This document shows positions 1 to 10,940 of a stretch of DNA of 64,000 bases, piece after piece (position 1 is the first letter of the stretch; every line of letters starts with the position of its first letter). A program made the position numbers and the translations under genes. This DNA comes from Coptis chinensis (taxonomy: Eukaryota > Streptophyta > Magnoliopsida > Ranunculales > Ranunculaceae). The DNA lies in assembly GCA_015680905.1 (NCBI GenBank), contig CM027384.1:69943001-70007000 (forward strand). The letters run 5' to 3'. The notes under the pieces are model-generated. The model was given only the letters and a program-made list of their open reading frames with translations. It was not told where the DNA came from and searched no databases.

Positions 1-511
1 TCCACATAGGTATTATAATTTTTATAATAATTTAATATAACGGCCCCCGTTCATAGAACGGGTTCGAAAACTAGTGCTCCTAAGAGTATAAGTTCATCTT
101 GCATAATGTTTAGAGCACTTGTTTGGGTGTTCCAGTATATCGCTTTGATAATGTCACGACTTCACAAACCTAGTATAAGAACTTCACACAGGAATGTCGT
201 GACTTCTCGTATGTTATTGTTGTCTTTCAATATTTTTAGGACCCCTGTTCATTCAATTTTTGTGTATCATAAGTTGTTAACATAGTTGCTTTCCTCTAAT
301 TTTTTAAGCAAACTTTCTACTTATGTGTCTCCAGTAGTTGCATATTATTGAAACCACGAACAATCAAGAAACAACATTTATCCATTAGTTTATTCATGAG
401 TGCGAACTATATATTACAAAGGCCGATTTGAAAAACTAAAAAGGATATATGCTCTAAAGCAATTTCAAGGAGTCCATGGCAAATCAGTTGAGTGTGCCTC
501 TGGTGATCATG
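1..511. other. Left flank of the CACTA element, no gene seen
   Basis: AT-rich DNA with no convincing reading frame or RNA gene. Its last three bases (509-511, ATG) are one copy of the target duplication. Joining this flank to position 24208 gives a plausible continuous empty site. Confidence 0.6.
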
Positions 512-921
512 CACTACAACAGAAAAGACATTTAAAATCACTCCATAAGTGATGTCAAAAATATACGACGTCACTTTTGCAAGTGATGTAACTGGTGGCG
601 ACGTGAAAAGTCAGGGTTTTCCACATCACTTTTTAAACGATGTCCATAAGTGATGTTACTTCACATCACTTTTTAATTGATGTCCACAAGTGATGTTATA
701 ACTTTGCATCACTTTTTAATCGATGTCCACAAGTGATGTTATAACGTTACATCACTTTTTAATCGATGTCCACAAGTGATGTTATAACGTTTAACATCAC
801 TTTTTAAGTGAAATCAATAAGGCCGATTAACATCACTTAGGAAGTGATGTCTCATTCAGATTCTAAATTACTTGTAAAGTGATGTGAAATAACTCTATAC
901 ATCACTTTAAAAGTGATGTCC
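512..921. repeat. Left terminal inverted repeat and subterminal repeat array of the CACTA element
   Basis: Ten perfect terminal bases match the right end, and weaker matching continues to about 31 bp. From 540 to 921 the motif AAGTGATG and its complement CATCACTT recur many times. Part of the array (about 623-806) is a tandem repeat of roughly 43 bp in about four copies. Each unit holds one CATCACTT and one AAGTGATG, so every unit could form a small hairpin. Such subterminal motifs are bound by TNPA-type proteins in known En/Spm elements; binding here is inferred. Confidence 0.9.
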
Positions 922-1299
922 CATTTATCAAAATAATTAAAAAAAAATAAAATAAAATAATAAAAATAAAATAAAATAAAATTGCCAATATCATCCCAAT
1001 ATAATACAATTTTCCTAGTCATTTATCATCAAATAAAGATTAAACGATCTTAAAAATCACATTCATCACACAAATATCATCTCCAATTACAAATATTACA
1101 CTAAATACAAAAATTGTAACGAGCCAACATATACCAACAAAATCTAATCTGCAGATCGAACCGAGCCAAAAGAGAACACAATCACCCAACCAAGAACCTA
1201 TCACATACCGACTTGATGCAATCAATTTAATCTAAGAACCTATCACAGCCTAACCAACCAACTGTTTTTTTTTTTTCTACAAGATTTAAACATTGTACT

Positions 1300-1810
1300 A
1301 GAAAATCAATGCAGACTTGTACTCATGCAAGAATAGTTTGACAATGTCCGGATCTTCATGAGAAGCAAGATAAGCTATACAAGGAACAAAACCAAAATGA
1401 TAATGTACTTGATAGCATAACAAGTTTTCCCCGCATCCATCTTACACAAAACAAAACCCTTGGAGAGTCACCAAGAGAAATATTCTTCAAAGCACGCCCG
1501 GAGATATTAGCATGGTCAAAGATGTAAGGCTCAATACTCCTATTATTTTCAACCTAGAACATGTGATCGTTAAATGAAGCGAGGAAGACCAAATGAATAG
1601 AGAATAAGAACAATAAAAGCAAATACTATTTTGATTTAACATATATTTATATTTGAAGATGTCACATCTTGTGCTAAGAAATTCAGCTTTCATTTTTAGA
1701 AGTTTCGATGATGGAAGAGTCGACAAAGATGAACAACATCGATTTGCAACCTCCATCATATCCATGATCTCCCCATCTCCAGGAAGAGTAAGCACCTTTG
1801 CGATGAATTC
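1300..1810 (-). pseudogene. Captured fragment of an M1 (puromycin-sensitive type) aminopeptidase gene, C-terminal part
   Basis: The first exon begins after an AG at 1811-1812 and reads EFIAKVLTLPGDGEIMDMME, typical of the C-terminal helical domain of plant M1 aminopeptidases, followed by KMKAEFLST. A second exon starting at 1553 (after CTAG) reads VENNRSIEPYIFDHANISGR and then ALKNISLG. A third piece at about 1308-1380 reads AYLASHEDPDIVKLFLHEYK. These lie in the family order, separated by intron-like sequence. The catalytic HExxH part is absent, and the first donor site looks lost. An upstream exon of the same family is found 11.5 kb away at 13341-13397. No product with peptidase activity can come from this piece. 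Confidence 0.85.
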
Positions 1811-1819
1811 CTAAAAATT

Positions 1820-3140
1820 ATCAAGTAGTAGTTAGAACTAATGAGTAACAGTCCTGCATTGTAACTTATTCTAGCTTGTAAGACGGACAAAGATGTACTT
1901 TGTTTTGATGAGAAATCAATATGGATCTACCTATTTTAGCAGTAACCTTCTATGCAAGAGAGGGTGAACTAGTGCTGTCGCGTCGAACAGTCCTGCAGGT
2001 CCAGCTTGGTTAAGTTTTCTTGAGAGGAGAGTGAAGAGCGCCAAAGCTGACAAAGAAGTAACCAAAGATGTAGAAAGCGCCTTAACAGTGAAAGTGACTT
2101 CTTTAGGACTCTAAATATACTAACACAACTTCACACAATAGGCTCTCAATGCCCCCATCAAGTAAAAATGTATCATACGGTCCCTCGTCGCCAAGGCGTA
2201 ACACGGACACAAAAAGCCAATCAAGAAGGCATTTAGAGAGATAGCACCCATGCTGATCAGAAAAGGCTGTTTTCCATCTCCTAAATTAAGCATAAAACAC
2301 CATGACTAACAACTCTCGGACGATGTAGAATGGGGAGCCAATATCATCTGTTTTATACACAAAAAGTTTCATGATGTAGAAATTTTTAGTGGATTTAGTT
2401 CATTCATCTGTTTGGCAAGAATCAACTTGAAACAATTCAGTTTATGAAGAATAAACTACCCAGAGAAACATATATACGGTGCCTCAGTCATTGGTATGCA
2501 ACTATACAACTGTTAGAATTCTAAGAGGAAGGCCCAAATCCGCCCGAGGAGATGTTCCACAATGCTAGTAAATATATATGGGTTTGACAAAAACTCTATT
2601 AAATCTCAAGTAATCGTTCATACTCGACTTTATCCAAGCCGGAGTCGATAGAAGACTTTTGAGTCCATGTAAAAATTATGGGTTCAAAACCAGTGATTTG
2701 TTTTTTTTGAAAGTCGTGACTAAGTTAAGCATAAGCTTCACGGCCAAAGACTTGTCCCGCCTCCCAACTATATAAACACATATATACCCATCACAATGTG
2801 CTTTGTTTTAACATATTATGTATTTCGACAATATCAATAAAAGGGTAATAGACAAGACATACCGATTAAATTCATCCGAATCATGCAAGTAGAAAAAGGT
2901 GTCACTTTTGAGTGAGATCAGAATCAAGACAAATGGGTGCCTTTGTAGTCCCTTAAGATAGATGGAATTGGTCTCTCAAATATATTTGGAAATATGAACT
3001 CGTCTTCCTTCTACTTTGCATCATAAAGAAAAGTTTGATTAATGAAAAAAATTAAAACTCTTATTTGGTCTACAAAAATCAGCAAAGTGGGGACATGGGG
3101 CTAGGTTAAATAGAGGGAAGATCAAAGCTTTTGAGAAGGG
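1820..3140. other. CACTA interior without a recognised gene
   Basis: AT-rich sequence. Bases 1813-1852 are an intron-like stretch that recurs almost exactly at 13457-13500. A less AT-rich stretch at about 1960-2090 has open reading on both strands and may be another captured exon, but I do not recognise it. The rest shows nothing. Confidence 0.4.
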
Positions 3141-3145
3141 CTTAC

Positions 3146-3226
3146 CCTCCATCTAGATGTTCCTTGAAAATTTGGTCAAATGCCTGACAAAGTTCCAAGA
3201 TAGTATATAAATGAGCCCGCAAGGTA
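3146..3226 (-). pseudogene. Captured exon of a dynamin-related protein 1 (DRP1) gene, downstream exon
   Basis: The minus strand reads HLYTILELCQAFDQIFKEHL then DGG, followed by a GTAAG donor at 3145-3141. This is the stalk segment of plant DRP1-type dynamins (family consensus LYTILELCRAFxxIFKEHLDG). The preceding exon of the same protein lies at 4504-4602. Between them, in what would be the intron, sits an HSP90 fragment. No GTPase domain is present, so this is a relic. Confidence 0.8.
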
Positions 3227-3496
3227 AAGTTGTAGCAAATTTGGTTATGAACTTGAACTCTCATAGATATAAGATAGATTTTAGACAAACACTCGTATAC
3301 TAGCATATAAAATTGTCGAGTAGCAAAATAACCATCGAAAACCTACAACCGACATGATGAAACAACTTACGGACCATCCAAAATCACTACCATTGAGACT
3401 ATTGTTTCAAGTTTCAACACTCAACATAAATAAAAACACTACCAAATACCCCCAAATATACTAAATGTCAAGTACTAGAATGAGATAGGTGAAGAC

Positions 3497-4397
3497 TTAA
3501 TCAACTTCCTCCATCTTGCTTCCCTCGCATCAACATCCTCCAATGGTGGCATGTCGATTAATCTTCAAGATGTCGATCGCCCTCATCAATGCTCGGACCC
3601 AACTTTAGCATCCCCGTGAATCCTGTTGCGAAAGTATTGGGCTCATCAAGATGAACCCGTATGAGAAGGGCAGTTTCAAACAAAGAATGTAACCAAATCT
3701 TTAACTCGACTTGTCATTCTTATCAGCAAGACCCTCTTCCTCAGCTCTTCCATGATAGAATTTTCAGGGTTGATCTCCATGGTCTTCTTTAGACATGTAG
3801 CCACCATGCTTGAATCCCCGAGAGCTCGAGCCTTCATGATCCTCTCCATGTTAGTCTGCCCGACCATACTCACCGATCACCAAACAAAGAGGGAGAATCC
3901 ACAACACGGTCGAGACAATCACCTTCTCGACCTTGTCACCTAGAACATCCTTGATCACCTTGCAGAGACCCTCAAACTTTTCCTTTAGTTCCTCTTTCTT
4001 CTTTTTTCTCGTCCTCACTCTCATCTAGCTTCAGACCTTCCTTTGTGGCGAGAGACAAGCTTTTTGCCTTCAAATTCCTTTTTAATCGACCCACAACATA
4101 CTCATCAATAGCATCAACCATGTACAAGACCTCAATACCCTTCTTCTTGAGCTTTCAAGGAAAGGAGAGTTCTCCACAGCCTTCTTGCTTTCACCAGTGA
4201 TGTAATAGATGTCATTCTGGCCTTCCTTCATCCTAGTCACATAATCCTTCAAACTAGTCAACTCATCACCACTCTTGGTCGAGTGATACCTGAGCAATTC
4301 AGCAAGCTTGGTTCTGTTCTGGGAGTCCTCATGGATGCCAAGTTTCAGGTTCTTGGAGAAAGCCTCATAGAACTTGTTGTAAGCCTCATAGAGCTCT
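3497..4397 (-). pseudogene. Captured HSP90 C-terminal fragment ending in the native MEEVD-stop
   Basis: Reading down the minus strand from about 4397: [58 protein letters not shown], then (3873-3676) [16 protein letters not shown] and [19 protein letters not shown]. It ends with MEEVD and TAA at 3497-3499. These are consecutive blocks of the middle and C-terminal domains of cytosolic HSP90. Several small frameshifts break the frame, so no HSP90 can be made. No introns are evident inside about 900 bp, so this is either one large exon or a processed copy. It sits between two exons of a DRP1 fragment. The intact TPR-docking pentapeptide with its own stop is notable in an otherwise decayed copy. 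Confidence 0.92.
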
Positions 4398-4503
4398 CAT
4401 AGATATAGCTAGATCTAAGAACTCAAAACTCTATTATACAGATAACTAGATCAGTGAACGCAAAAGTCACTACAGGACAAACATGAGATAACATTGTTCA
4501 TAC

Positions 4504-4602
4504 CCCTGCGTCAAGAGCAATAGGCCTGCCAAGGTGGTCCATCTCAGATTCAAGTTCATCAATGGTTTTGTTAATCAAGGTGAAGATATTTGTCCACCTT
4601 TC
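4504..4602 (-). pseudogene. Captured exon of a dynamin-related protein 1 (DRP1) gene, upstream exon
   Basis: The minus strand reads INKTIDELESEMDHLGRPI followed by ALDAG and a GT donor at 4503-4502. This matches the DRP1 stalk segment that directly precedes the exon found at 3146-3226. Order and orientation of the two exons are as in a real gene. The intervening distance is inflated by the HSP90 fragment. Upstream residues are frame-disrupted. Confidence 0.8.
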
Positions 4603-4764
4603 CAAACTGGATCATTCCTATCTGCAAGCTATAGCTACAAACTTAAATGTGTATACACATAAACTAAAGGGGACAATATCGAACAAATAGTAAGTTGCAG
4701 GGGCAGATTTAGAACGAGGATACAAATAAATGTAAAGAGCTCACTTACCATATCAACCACAGCT

Positions 4765-4913
4765 TGACTACAAAGAAGGGCAACTATAGCTTTTATATTT
4801 TACTTCTGGTTGCAAAGATTTGTTCAAAGTTCTGCGAATGATTGCCTCCCATTTAGGAATTGGCTTGTTATCTTCAGCTCCAAGTACATTCCCAGCATTT
4901 AAAGGAACCACCT
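4765..4913 (-). pseudogene. Captured exon of a type I inositol polyphosphate 5-phosphatase gene
   Basis: After a TTTTTCCCAAG acceptor the minus strand reads [18 protein letters not shown], then [20 protein letters not shown]. The [14 protein letters not shown] block is characteristic of plant type I inositol polyphosphate 5-phosphatases, just after the FQE motif. Only this one exon is clear. A possible partial preceding exon (about 5041-5075, VVFQD) is uncertain. The catalytic domain is not present. Confidence 0.85.
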
Positions 4914-4919
4914 CTTGGG

Positions 4920-6186
4920 AAAAAAAAAAAAAAACTAAATAATGACAGTTTCAGCTTCCAATCGAATTATCAACAAATCGGTAAGCAAATAAAAAGATTA
5001 ACAAGGAATAGCATACGGAGTGAAAAAAAATGCTGACATACCATCAACTTCCAAATCTTGAAAAACAACAATTATGTACTAATAAAAACTTTGCTTCATG
5101 AAAGTGGAAAGTATATCACTATGGGTGAAATAGGCTTGTCAAGTTTGGCTGAATCAAACAATTTTAAGGTTTTCACGTAAACCAGGATAGTCATGTGGTA
5201 AACAAGATATACTTCACTGACAGATATACTTCCGACCAGGATAGTCATGAAAATCCTGAGTTCTGCGTGAGTCATTCAATAGGTGGGACACTTCGTTCGC
5301 CCATCCGAAGGGTGGGGAAGTGTCCCAGGGTAGTGAGAGAAGGGCGGAACTAATTAAACAGTTCTCTCTTTTCTCTCTGAACTTTCTTCTTCGACACTTC
5401 GTTAGCAATAATATAACTCAACTGTTTTGAATAATACTGAAGATCGAGTGCTCTTTAGAGTTTTATGATCGACGCGTTTCAGATTGATCGCGAGAATGTG
5501 ACAATTGGAGGTCGACAAAAGCAGACAACCACACAGGCGTGAAGGTAAACTATTGATGACACCGACCATACTCAAAACGAGAATAAAAACGGAAGAACAT
5601 AGCATGATCCTAGTATTTTTCCTAGATGAATTGGATCAACCGGCGGTGGTAAGAGGTAGGAACCAAGAAATTGGCACAATAAAAGGTCATGCAAAGGAAT
5701 AGGACCTTTTAATTGCAGAAAGTGATGATGCAAAGAAGAAAAGAGAAGATTGCTCAGCCTCAATTAACACTATAACATATTATCTTCATAGAAACCGGGA
5801 ATCCACTTTTCGGGGCTTACTTCAAACAGATGGATGCTAGGTCTCAGAAATTAGAACTGCCTACGTGGATTCACAACACAAGGAAGACTAACCCGAATGT
5901 ACATAATCGTAGGTTCTTCCAAACAAAGCCAACCATCAATCTCAAGATTCTCACCCGGAGGTCGTCCAGCAACATTCCACGTACCTATCATTACCCTATG
6001 GACCACCAAAATCACCGATTTCATAAAAGACTTAGTAAGGCCATCTTATTATATCAAATCAATGGTTCAACGAGACACGACAATGCAAATCAAAGGAAGA
6101 AGAAAAGGAAAGAAAATGAAAGGTATTGCTATCAGTCGCCATTCTCATTAAAACCCAGAAACCTTTTTATGTGTAAAGCGATTTTC
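4920..6186. other. CACTA interior, unrecognised, with one strong hairpin
   Basis: No known gene is recognised. Bases 5284-5294 and 5317-5327 form a perfect 11-bp inverted repeat around a 22-bp centre that pairs further with about one mismatch. Plus-strand open frames at 5505-5702 and 5830-6198 show no family motif and I do not call them genes. A 14-bp phrase (CCAGGATAGTCATG) occurs twice near 5183 and 5236. Confidence 0.4.
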
Positions 6187-8245
6187 ATCTACACTTGAGT
6201 TCAACACCATTGAGCTTAAATTTTCAATTTTCTTGGCCTGCTCTTGTAACCTTCTCTCTCTAAGGGCTTGAGCTTTCTTTTCCTCCTGCAACTCCAAAGC
6301 TATTCGCTCTCGCTCCAGTTCACTCTACATTCAAAATATAGGAAGGAACTTCTAAGAGTTAACCAACATAATTCTTGGAAACAAAAAAATACAGTGGACC
6401 AGAACATAATAGAACCTATAATAATGTGTTCCACAAGTTGAGAATCTCCTCTCCAAAATGCTCTGCATGAGAACCCTATACAACGAATTTAAAGTTCACA
6501 CATAAGCAAATGTTTGGAACTACTACAAAAGAAAGTGAAATGTACCAGAAAAGACAAACCTACAGTCTTGCTCGAAGCTCTTCAATCTCTTTCTTTTGAC
6601 GCTTCAGCAAAGCTGCATCTGTCAAAATCTGCAAAAGAAAAGAATGATAGGAGTTGTTACCAAAATCACTATAAATAGAAAATATTACGTTTGGAAAAAG
6701 AGTTTGTATTCAGTGTTTTATAGATGAGGGTGCTGAGATGAACAAGGGGTAGTATTGTAGTGTAGTTTTGGTAGGTGTTGTCTCTTGAGATGGTTCACCC
6801 TTGTGTAGAATGATGCATAATAATAGCCAACCATGTAAAAGAAATGTTTGTGTTTAGGATTCTGATTTCGAATCGTGAAGGAAGCCAAAGAAGACATTCC
6901 AAACTGTTAAAGAAAATATATCCGCAAAACCAGGGGGATCTTAATTAAGAGAAATGATGAACACTTAAATAGACACTAAACTTAGTTTATGATTTTTTTT
7001 CGCGTGAAAGATGTCTGACATAAGATGTGGCAAAGGCATGCCTTTACATGTCATAGGCAAACGAGAAATGTGACAACAAGCGTCTTTGAAACCTTAACGC
7101 ATACAACAGGTTGCCATATGAATGAGTAATGATGCTTGCTGAAGGCATGTGAACATGTCTTATGGTGTGTTGTGCTAAAGGCAAAACCAATGTTCGTAAG
7201 AGTCACACCAGCTGCCATGAGTACTAGAAGGATTGGGTATGCACAATTGTAATTACAATATGAAGGTACAAGTTATTGAAAAATTAAGCCTGCTCCATAG
7301 AGAAGGCTTCTTCCTTTTAAACTAGTTGATTAAGACATAATATATCAAAGATGTCAAGGGGACATCAATTGCTAAGTGTGGTGTACCTTTACGTCAAAAA
7401 ATTGCAAGTGATACATACTTTCTAGGACTTTACAGTGGGCAGTAGAAACTTTACAACAAAATTTTATTAAGGGCGTGTTAGATTGCATGGAAGAACTTTT
7501 TTTTATGTAAGTCTCACTCTGTAGTAAAGAGTTTACGGTATTCATGAGGTAGGAGAGCATTCACTGTATATATTTTCACCACACCAACTCAAGCGCCATG
7601 CACATGTTCTATCTCTATTATATTTTGAGAGAGAAATTCATAAGAATAAGAGTTGGAGACTTTAAGAGGTCCCAAAGAAAAGAAGAAAATGCAAACAATG
7701 AAAGATAAAGTGCAGAAAGACCTCATTCATTCACACGCGCGGTTTGTAACACGTAATTTCTACTTGCAACCGAAGACTACTTTTTGTTTCATCAAAGATG
7801 AATCTGCAATCACATGGCAAATAGTATAAGCATAGAGTTGCCCAAATATATTTATCTTACATTATGCAGGGAAACTAGTAAGAACCATAGTAAATTTAGA
7901 GAAGACTACCTGTGCAAGGGTTATATTACATATGATTGCAGTGTTTGCATTTCCACCAAGGGAAGGTTGCAAAATGCGCGTCAGCTTGCTATCACGATAT
8001 GGGACATGTCCCCTACATCAGATGGTAAAGAATGTAAGGAAATAGAAGATAAATCCCAATAAATCTATGTGTTAGAATAACTGAATAAAACCTACCCTTG
8101 GCTCTCAACACCTTCACTTAGCTTCTTTATCACAGTCCCAAGTGTCATCAGGCTTTTATTTATATGAGATCCCTCTTTCAAGCGTACTCTTCAAAGACTA
8201 GTCTTAGCAAAGACGCTCGAACCAACTAGGTCAACTAAATTCTAC
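6187..8245 (-). pseudogene. Captured multi-exon fragment of a KIN-7 (CENP-E-like) kinesin gene
   Basis: Five exon-like pieces follow each other in gene order on the minus strand. Piece 1 (8096-8240) has LVDLVGS and [20 protein letters not shown], the switch II region of a kinesin motor. Piece 2 (7910-8014) has [20 protein letters not shown], the end of the motor. Piece 3 (6562-6630) has ILTDAALLKRQKKEIEELRA. Piece 4 (about 6425-6478) has GSHAEHFGEEILNLWNTL. Piece 5 (6190-6330) has ERERIALELQEEKKAQALRE and KKIENLSSMVLNSS. This combination is typical of plant KIN-7 kinesins, with the motor end joined to the coiled-coil stalk. Introns with GT/AG edges are retained, so the capture was from genomic DNA. 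The ATP-binding P-loop exons are missing, and piece 1 has an in-frame stop. Confidence 0.92.
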
Positions 8246-8569
8246 AAACAAGATTTATTAGGACTAATGAATATTGAAAACATGAATAAGTATGTTAAGA
8301 TGTCCCACATGGGATATGTTAAGCCTTGCATAAAAAAAATATATTGACCATTGTATTTCAACAACATTCTTTTGGGTGATCGTTGACCATCAACCTAGTT
8401 GTTCGCCATTGCAATGGAGACTTTTAGTCGCTTGATCACTAAAGCTATGAACCTTACTCTTCTTTGTTTCAAAACACCCAATGCCCAAGACACTCAATTT
8501 CATGGATCAACAAGTCAAAGTGCTCATGCTCAAGTGTACTCTCCTAATTATTGAAGCATTTCTGAATTG

Positions 8570-9020
8570 AGAGTTAATTTTGCTAAACCATTGCAAGGAT
8601 CATACGTCATGAGGTTGGTATTTCCCTTCTAGATACTAGGGCCTCCCCCTTGGTGTTTCCTTCAAGCTCAAGTCTATATGGAGCCGCATGGTCATATCAT
8701 TAGAAACTAGGTTAGGAGGTTGGCAAACGAAACTGCTGTCTAAAGGTACAAGATTGATCCAATGTGAAGAGCACCCTTGCAAATCTACGCATCCACTACA
8801 TGTTCCTCTACACTATTCCAATAAAAATACCCGAGACAACAGAAAGAAATATGAGGGACTTCTTATATGGTTTAACCAAAGAGAACAAGAAAATTCACTT
8901 AGTGGTGTGGGAGAAATAAAGAGCACCGACGGAGAGTGGACTTGGCCTTAGAAGATAGAGCCTATGAACCAACTTCTTCTAGGATACTGGTTATGGAGAT
9001 AAGACCAGGAGCACGATACT
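8570..9020 (+). pseudogene. Truncated LINE reverse transcriptase fragment
   Basis: The plus strand has remnants of YLGLPLGVSFKLKSIW, then LETRLGGWQTKLLSKGTRLI (8700-8760), NMRDFLYGL and NKKIHLVVWEK. This is the order seen downstream of the catalytic core in plant L1-type reverse transcriptases. The frame is broken several times and no catalytic YADD box is present. It is an old fragment inserted inside the CACTA element in the opposite orientation to its genes. Confidence 0.8.
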
Positions 9021-9821
9021 TTGTGGTCACTAAATCTGAACATGCATGGAGGCCTAAAGCCTTAAACAGGTGAACCAACCACACAAGGGTCTGGAGGATG
9101 GAATGGCATTATAGAGGTTCTCCCAATCTTTAAGAACCAATATCATGTGTAATCTTGGACACCATAAGATTTTGGTCTGACAGATGATGGAGCCCTTTCT
9201 ACTTGTACACCACCTCTCCCTCTAGTTATCAGCTAATTGTAAAGTGTAAACTCATTGTGTATCTACTTACAACTGAATCTCTCTCTCACTTGCATTACTG
9301 CTTTATATATATCACACTTCTATATATAATTAGCTTTTATGTATCACAGGGAATAAAATAAAAATTCGAGAAAACAGGTGCGACAAAATTTGCTAACAAC
9401 TAATGTCCACTTTCATGTAGTTTTACTTTACCGATCAAATAATAATAATATTAATAATAATGTCTATGTTATCGAAATTAGGAAAACCACACTCCCAAAA
9501 TTAGGACTCGGATTTTCAAAATAACTATTTATTTATGCAAAGGAAGGTGCAACTTCTCAATAATAAAATTTCAATATTTCTTTGGAAATGTTTAATCAAA
9601 TTAAGGGTAAGACAGGTGGCAAAGTTTAAGAACCAATGGGAGGCACTGTGTTTATCAATATTAAGCCCACGTGACACACATTGATGCACTGCCACTCGCA
9701 ATAGGAAACCAACTTCTTATTGATGTTTTGATGAATTTTCTTTTATCTAATTGTCTGCTATACTCATTTGAGATAGTTTCATTTGATGAAGTTCTTTTAA
9801 ATATACAGTGTAAAGCAGTAC
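9021..9821. other. CACTA interior without a recognised gene
   Basis: AT-rich sequence between the LINE relic and the RPS9 fragment. I see no exon, repeat or RNA gene here. Confidence 0.5.
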
Positions 9822-9902
9822 CTGCTTTGAGATCTGAGCGTAGCCCAGGTTCCCAGTTCTGCAGCGCTCTACTGATTCCCAAACGCACTGCTCCAACTTG
9901 TC
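9822..9902 (-). pseudogene. Captured exon of a mitochondrial ribosomal protein S9 gene (downstream exon)
   Basis: An exon bounded by an AG acceptor (9904-9903) and a GT donor (9821-9820). It continues the frame of the exon at 10941-11424 as QVGAVRLGISRALQNWEPGL then RSDLKA. This is the conserved uS9 segment in which the universal C-terminal tail should follow. The final exon with the basic KARKSFQWVKR-type tail is not found. The two exons splice in phase (GGIS-G-QVG), so a chimeric transcript could still join them. Confidence 0.9.
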
Positions 9903-10940
9903 CTGTGCAAAAACAACTTAATTAGATAGAAGGTGTTTATGAAAAAATAGATAATTTTGCCCCTTTTAATCAGTATGTGCAGACTAAAACGTCAGTTGAA
10001 AGATTCGACAAGATTAAGTTTTCCAAAAGAAGAGTCCATACGACTTGGAAATCCCACTTCTAAAACTTGACCTACAAAAGAAACTACCTAGGAAACAGGC
10101 AAACCACAAAAGGAAATGGATATAAACACGAGATGAGTTCTATGACCTTGCTTGCATGTAATCCACTCAATGTAACAAAAATACAAGAATCCAATTAGCT
10201 AAAGGTGGTAAAAAACAGGGTATAGAAACCAGTTCAAGTTCCAGCTTTGTATCTCCTACAATGATTAAATGATTCCAATTCTCACTTTCCTAATGCACAA
10301 CATGAATCTTGAGCTACTCGTCCAATTAGTGTACTAAACTATACGCCTACTAAAAACAATGAAATACAGTTTTAATCTCTGGAACAACATTACACATCTT
10401 AGAGACCATACATTTCTAGAACAAAGAAAAGCCCGACTTGGAGTACTCTGGAGAACGGTTGGAAGAGGAGTGGGACAGGGACAATTGATGATCGGGATAG
10501 ATCAGGGTCATGTGATTGGGTGGATCGTTCACGGTTTCTGGTGGAGAAGTCTGATGGCAACTGCAGTACTGGTGTTGCCTTGGTGGTCATCCTTAGCAGT
10601 TTGCTTGTTTTTAATGCTTCTTTTTCTACCCGCTTTTGTTTGTACTTTTTTGTCTGAAGGTTGCCTATGCTGACCATGGTGGTTTGTTGGTCTTGTGAGT
10701 GTTGAGTTTTGCATCATTGCATGTATGTGGGGTTTAGGATCGTGGGCATTTCTGCCCTATTAGCTACTGGCTAATTCTATAGGTGTTGATGTAACTCTCT
10801 TTGTATCAATTTGATATCTGCTATCGATAAAAAAAACAAACACCCCCTGAACCTTCCAGAAGGCTGCCTATGCAGAATTTTGTGACTTTAACCTCTATAT
10901 GTATGACAAATTGTAAAAGCAATAAATAAATAAACCTCAC
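9903..10940. other. Intron of the captured RPS9 fragment, possible retroposon tail inside
   Basis: The intron is about 1 kb. From roughly 10430 to 10840 the plus strand is less AT-rich than its surroundings and ends in an A-rich run after TGATATCTGCTATCG, which resembles the 3' end of a plant LINE or SINE. I could not find a target duplication, so this is only a possibility. The plus-strand open frame at 10359-10673 has no recognisable domain. Confidence 0.35.

Noticed and set aside
108..160. Weak similarity between the left flank and about 25672-25720 (TAGAGCACTT ... CTTTGATAATGT)
   Set aside because: Only about 50 bp with many differences; could be chance or a dispersed repeat, and it does not affect the element boundaries.
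540..921. CRISPR-like appearance of regularly spaced short repeats
   Set aside because: The units are transposon subterminal repeats in both orientations in a plant genome.
1960..2090. Possible extra captured exon near the M1 aminopeptidase fragment
   Set aside because: Composition is exon-like but both strands read open and I recognise no family; not called as a gene.
5830..6198. Plus-strand frame of 122 codons with an overlapping 84-codon frame
   Set aside because: No recognisable domain, both frames equally open, and no splice or start context that favours one.
10359..10673. Plus-strand 104-codon hydrophobic frame
   Set aside because: Lies in the intron of the RPS9 fragment, probably within a retroposon tail; the hydrophobic look comes from T-rich sequence.
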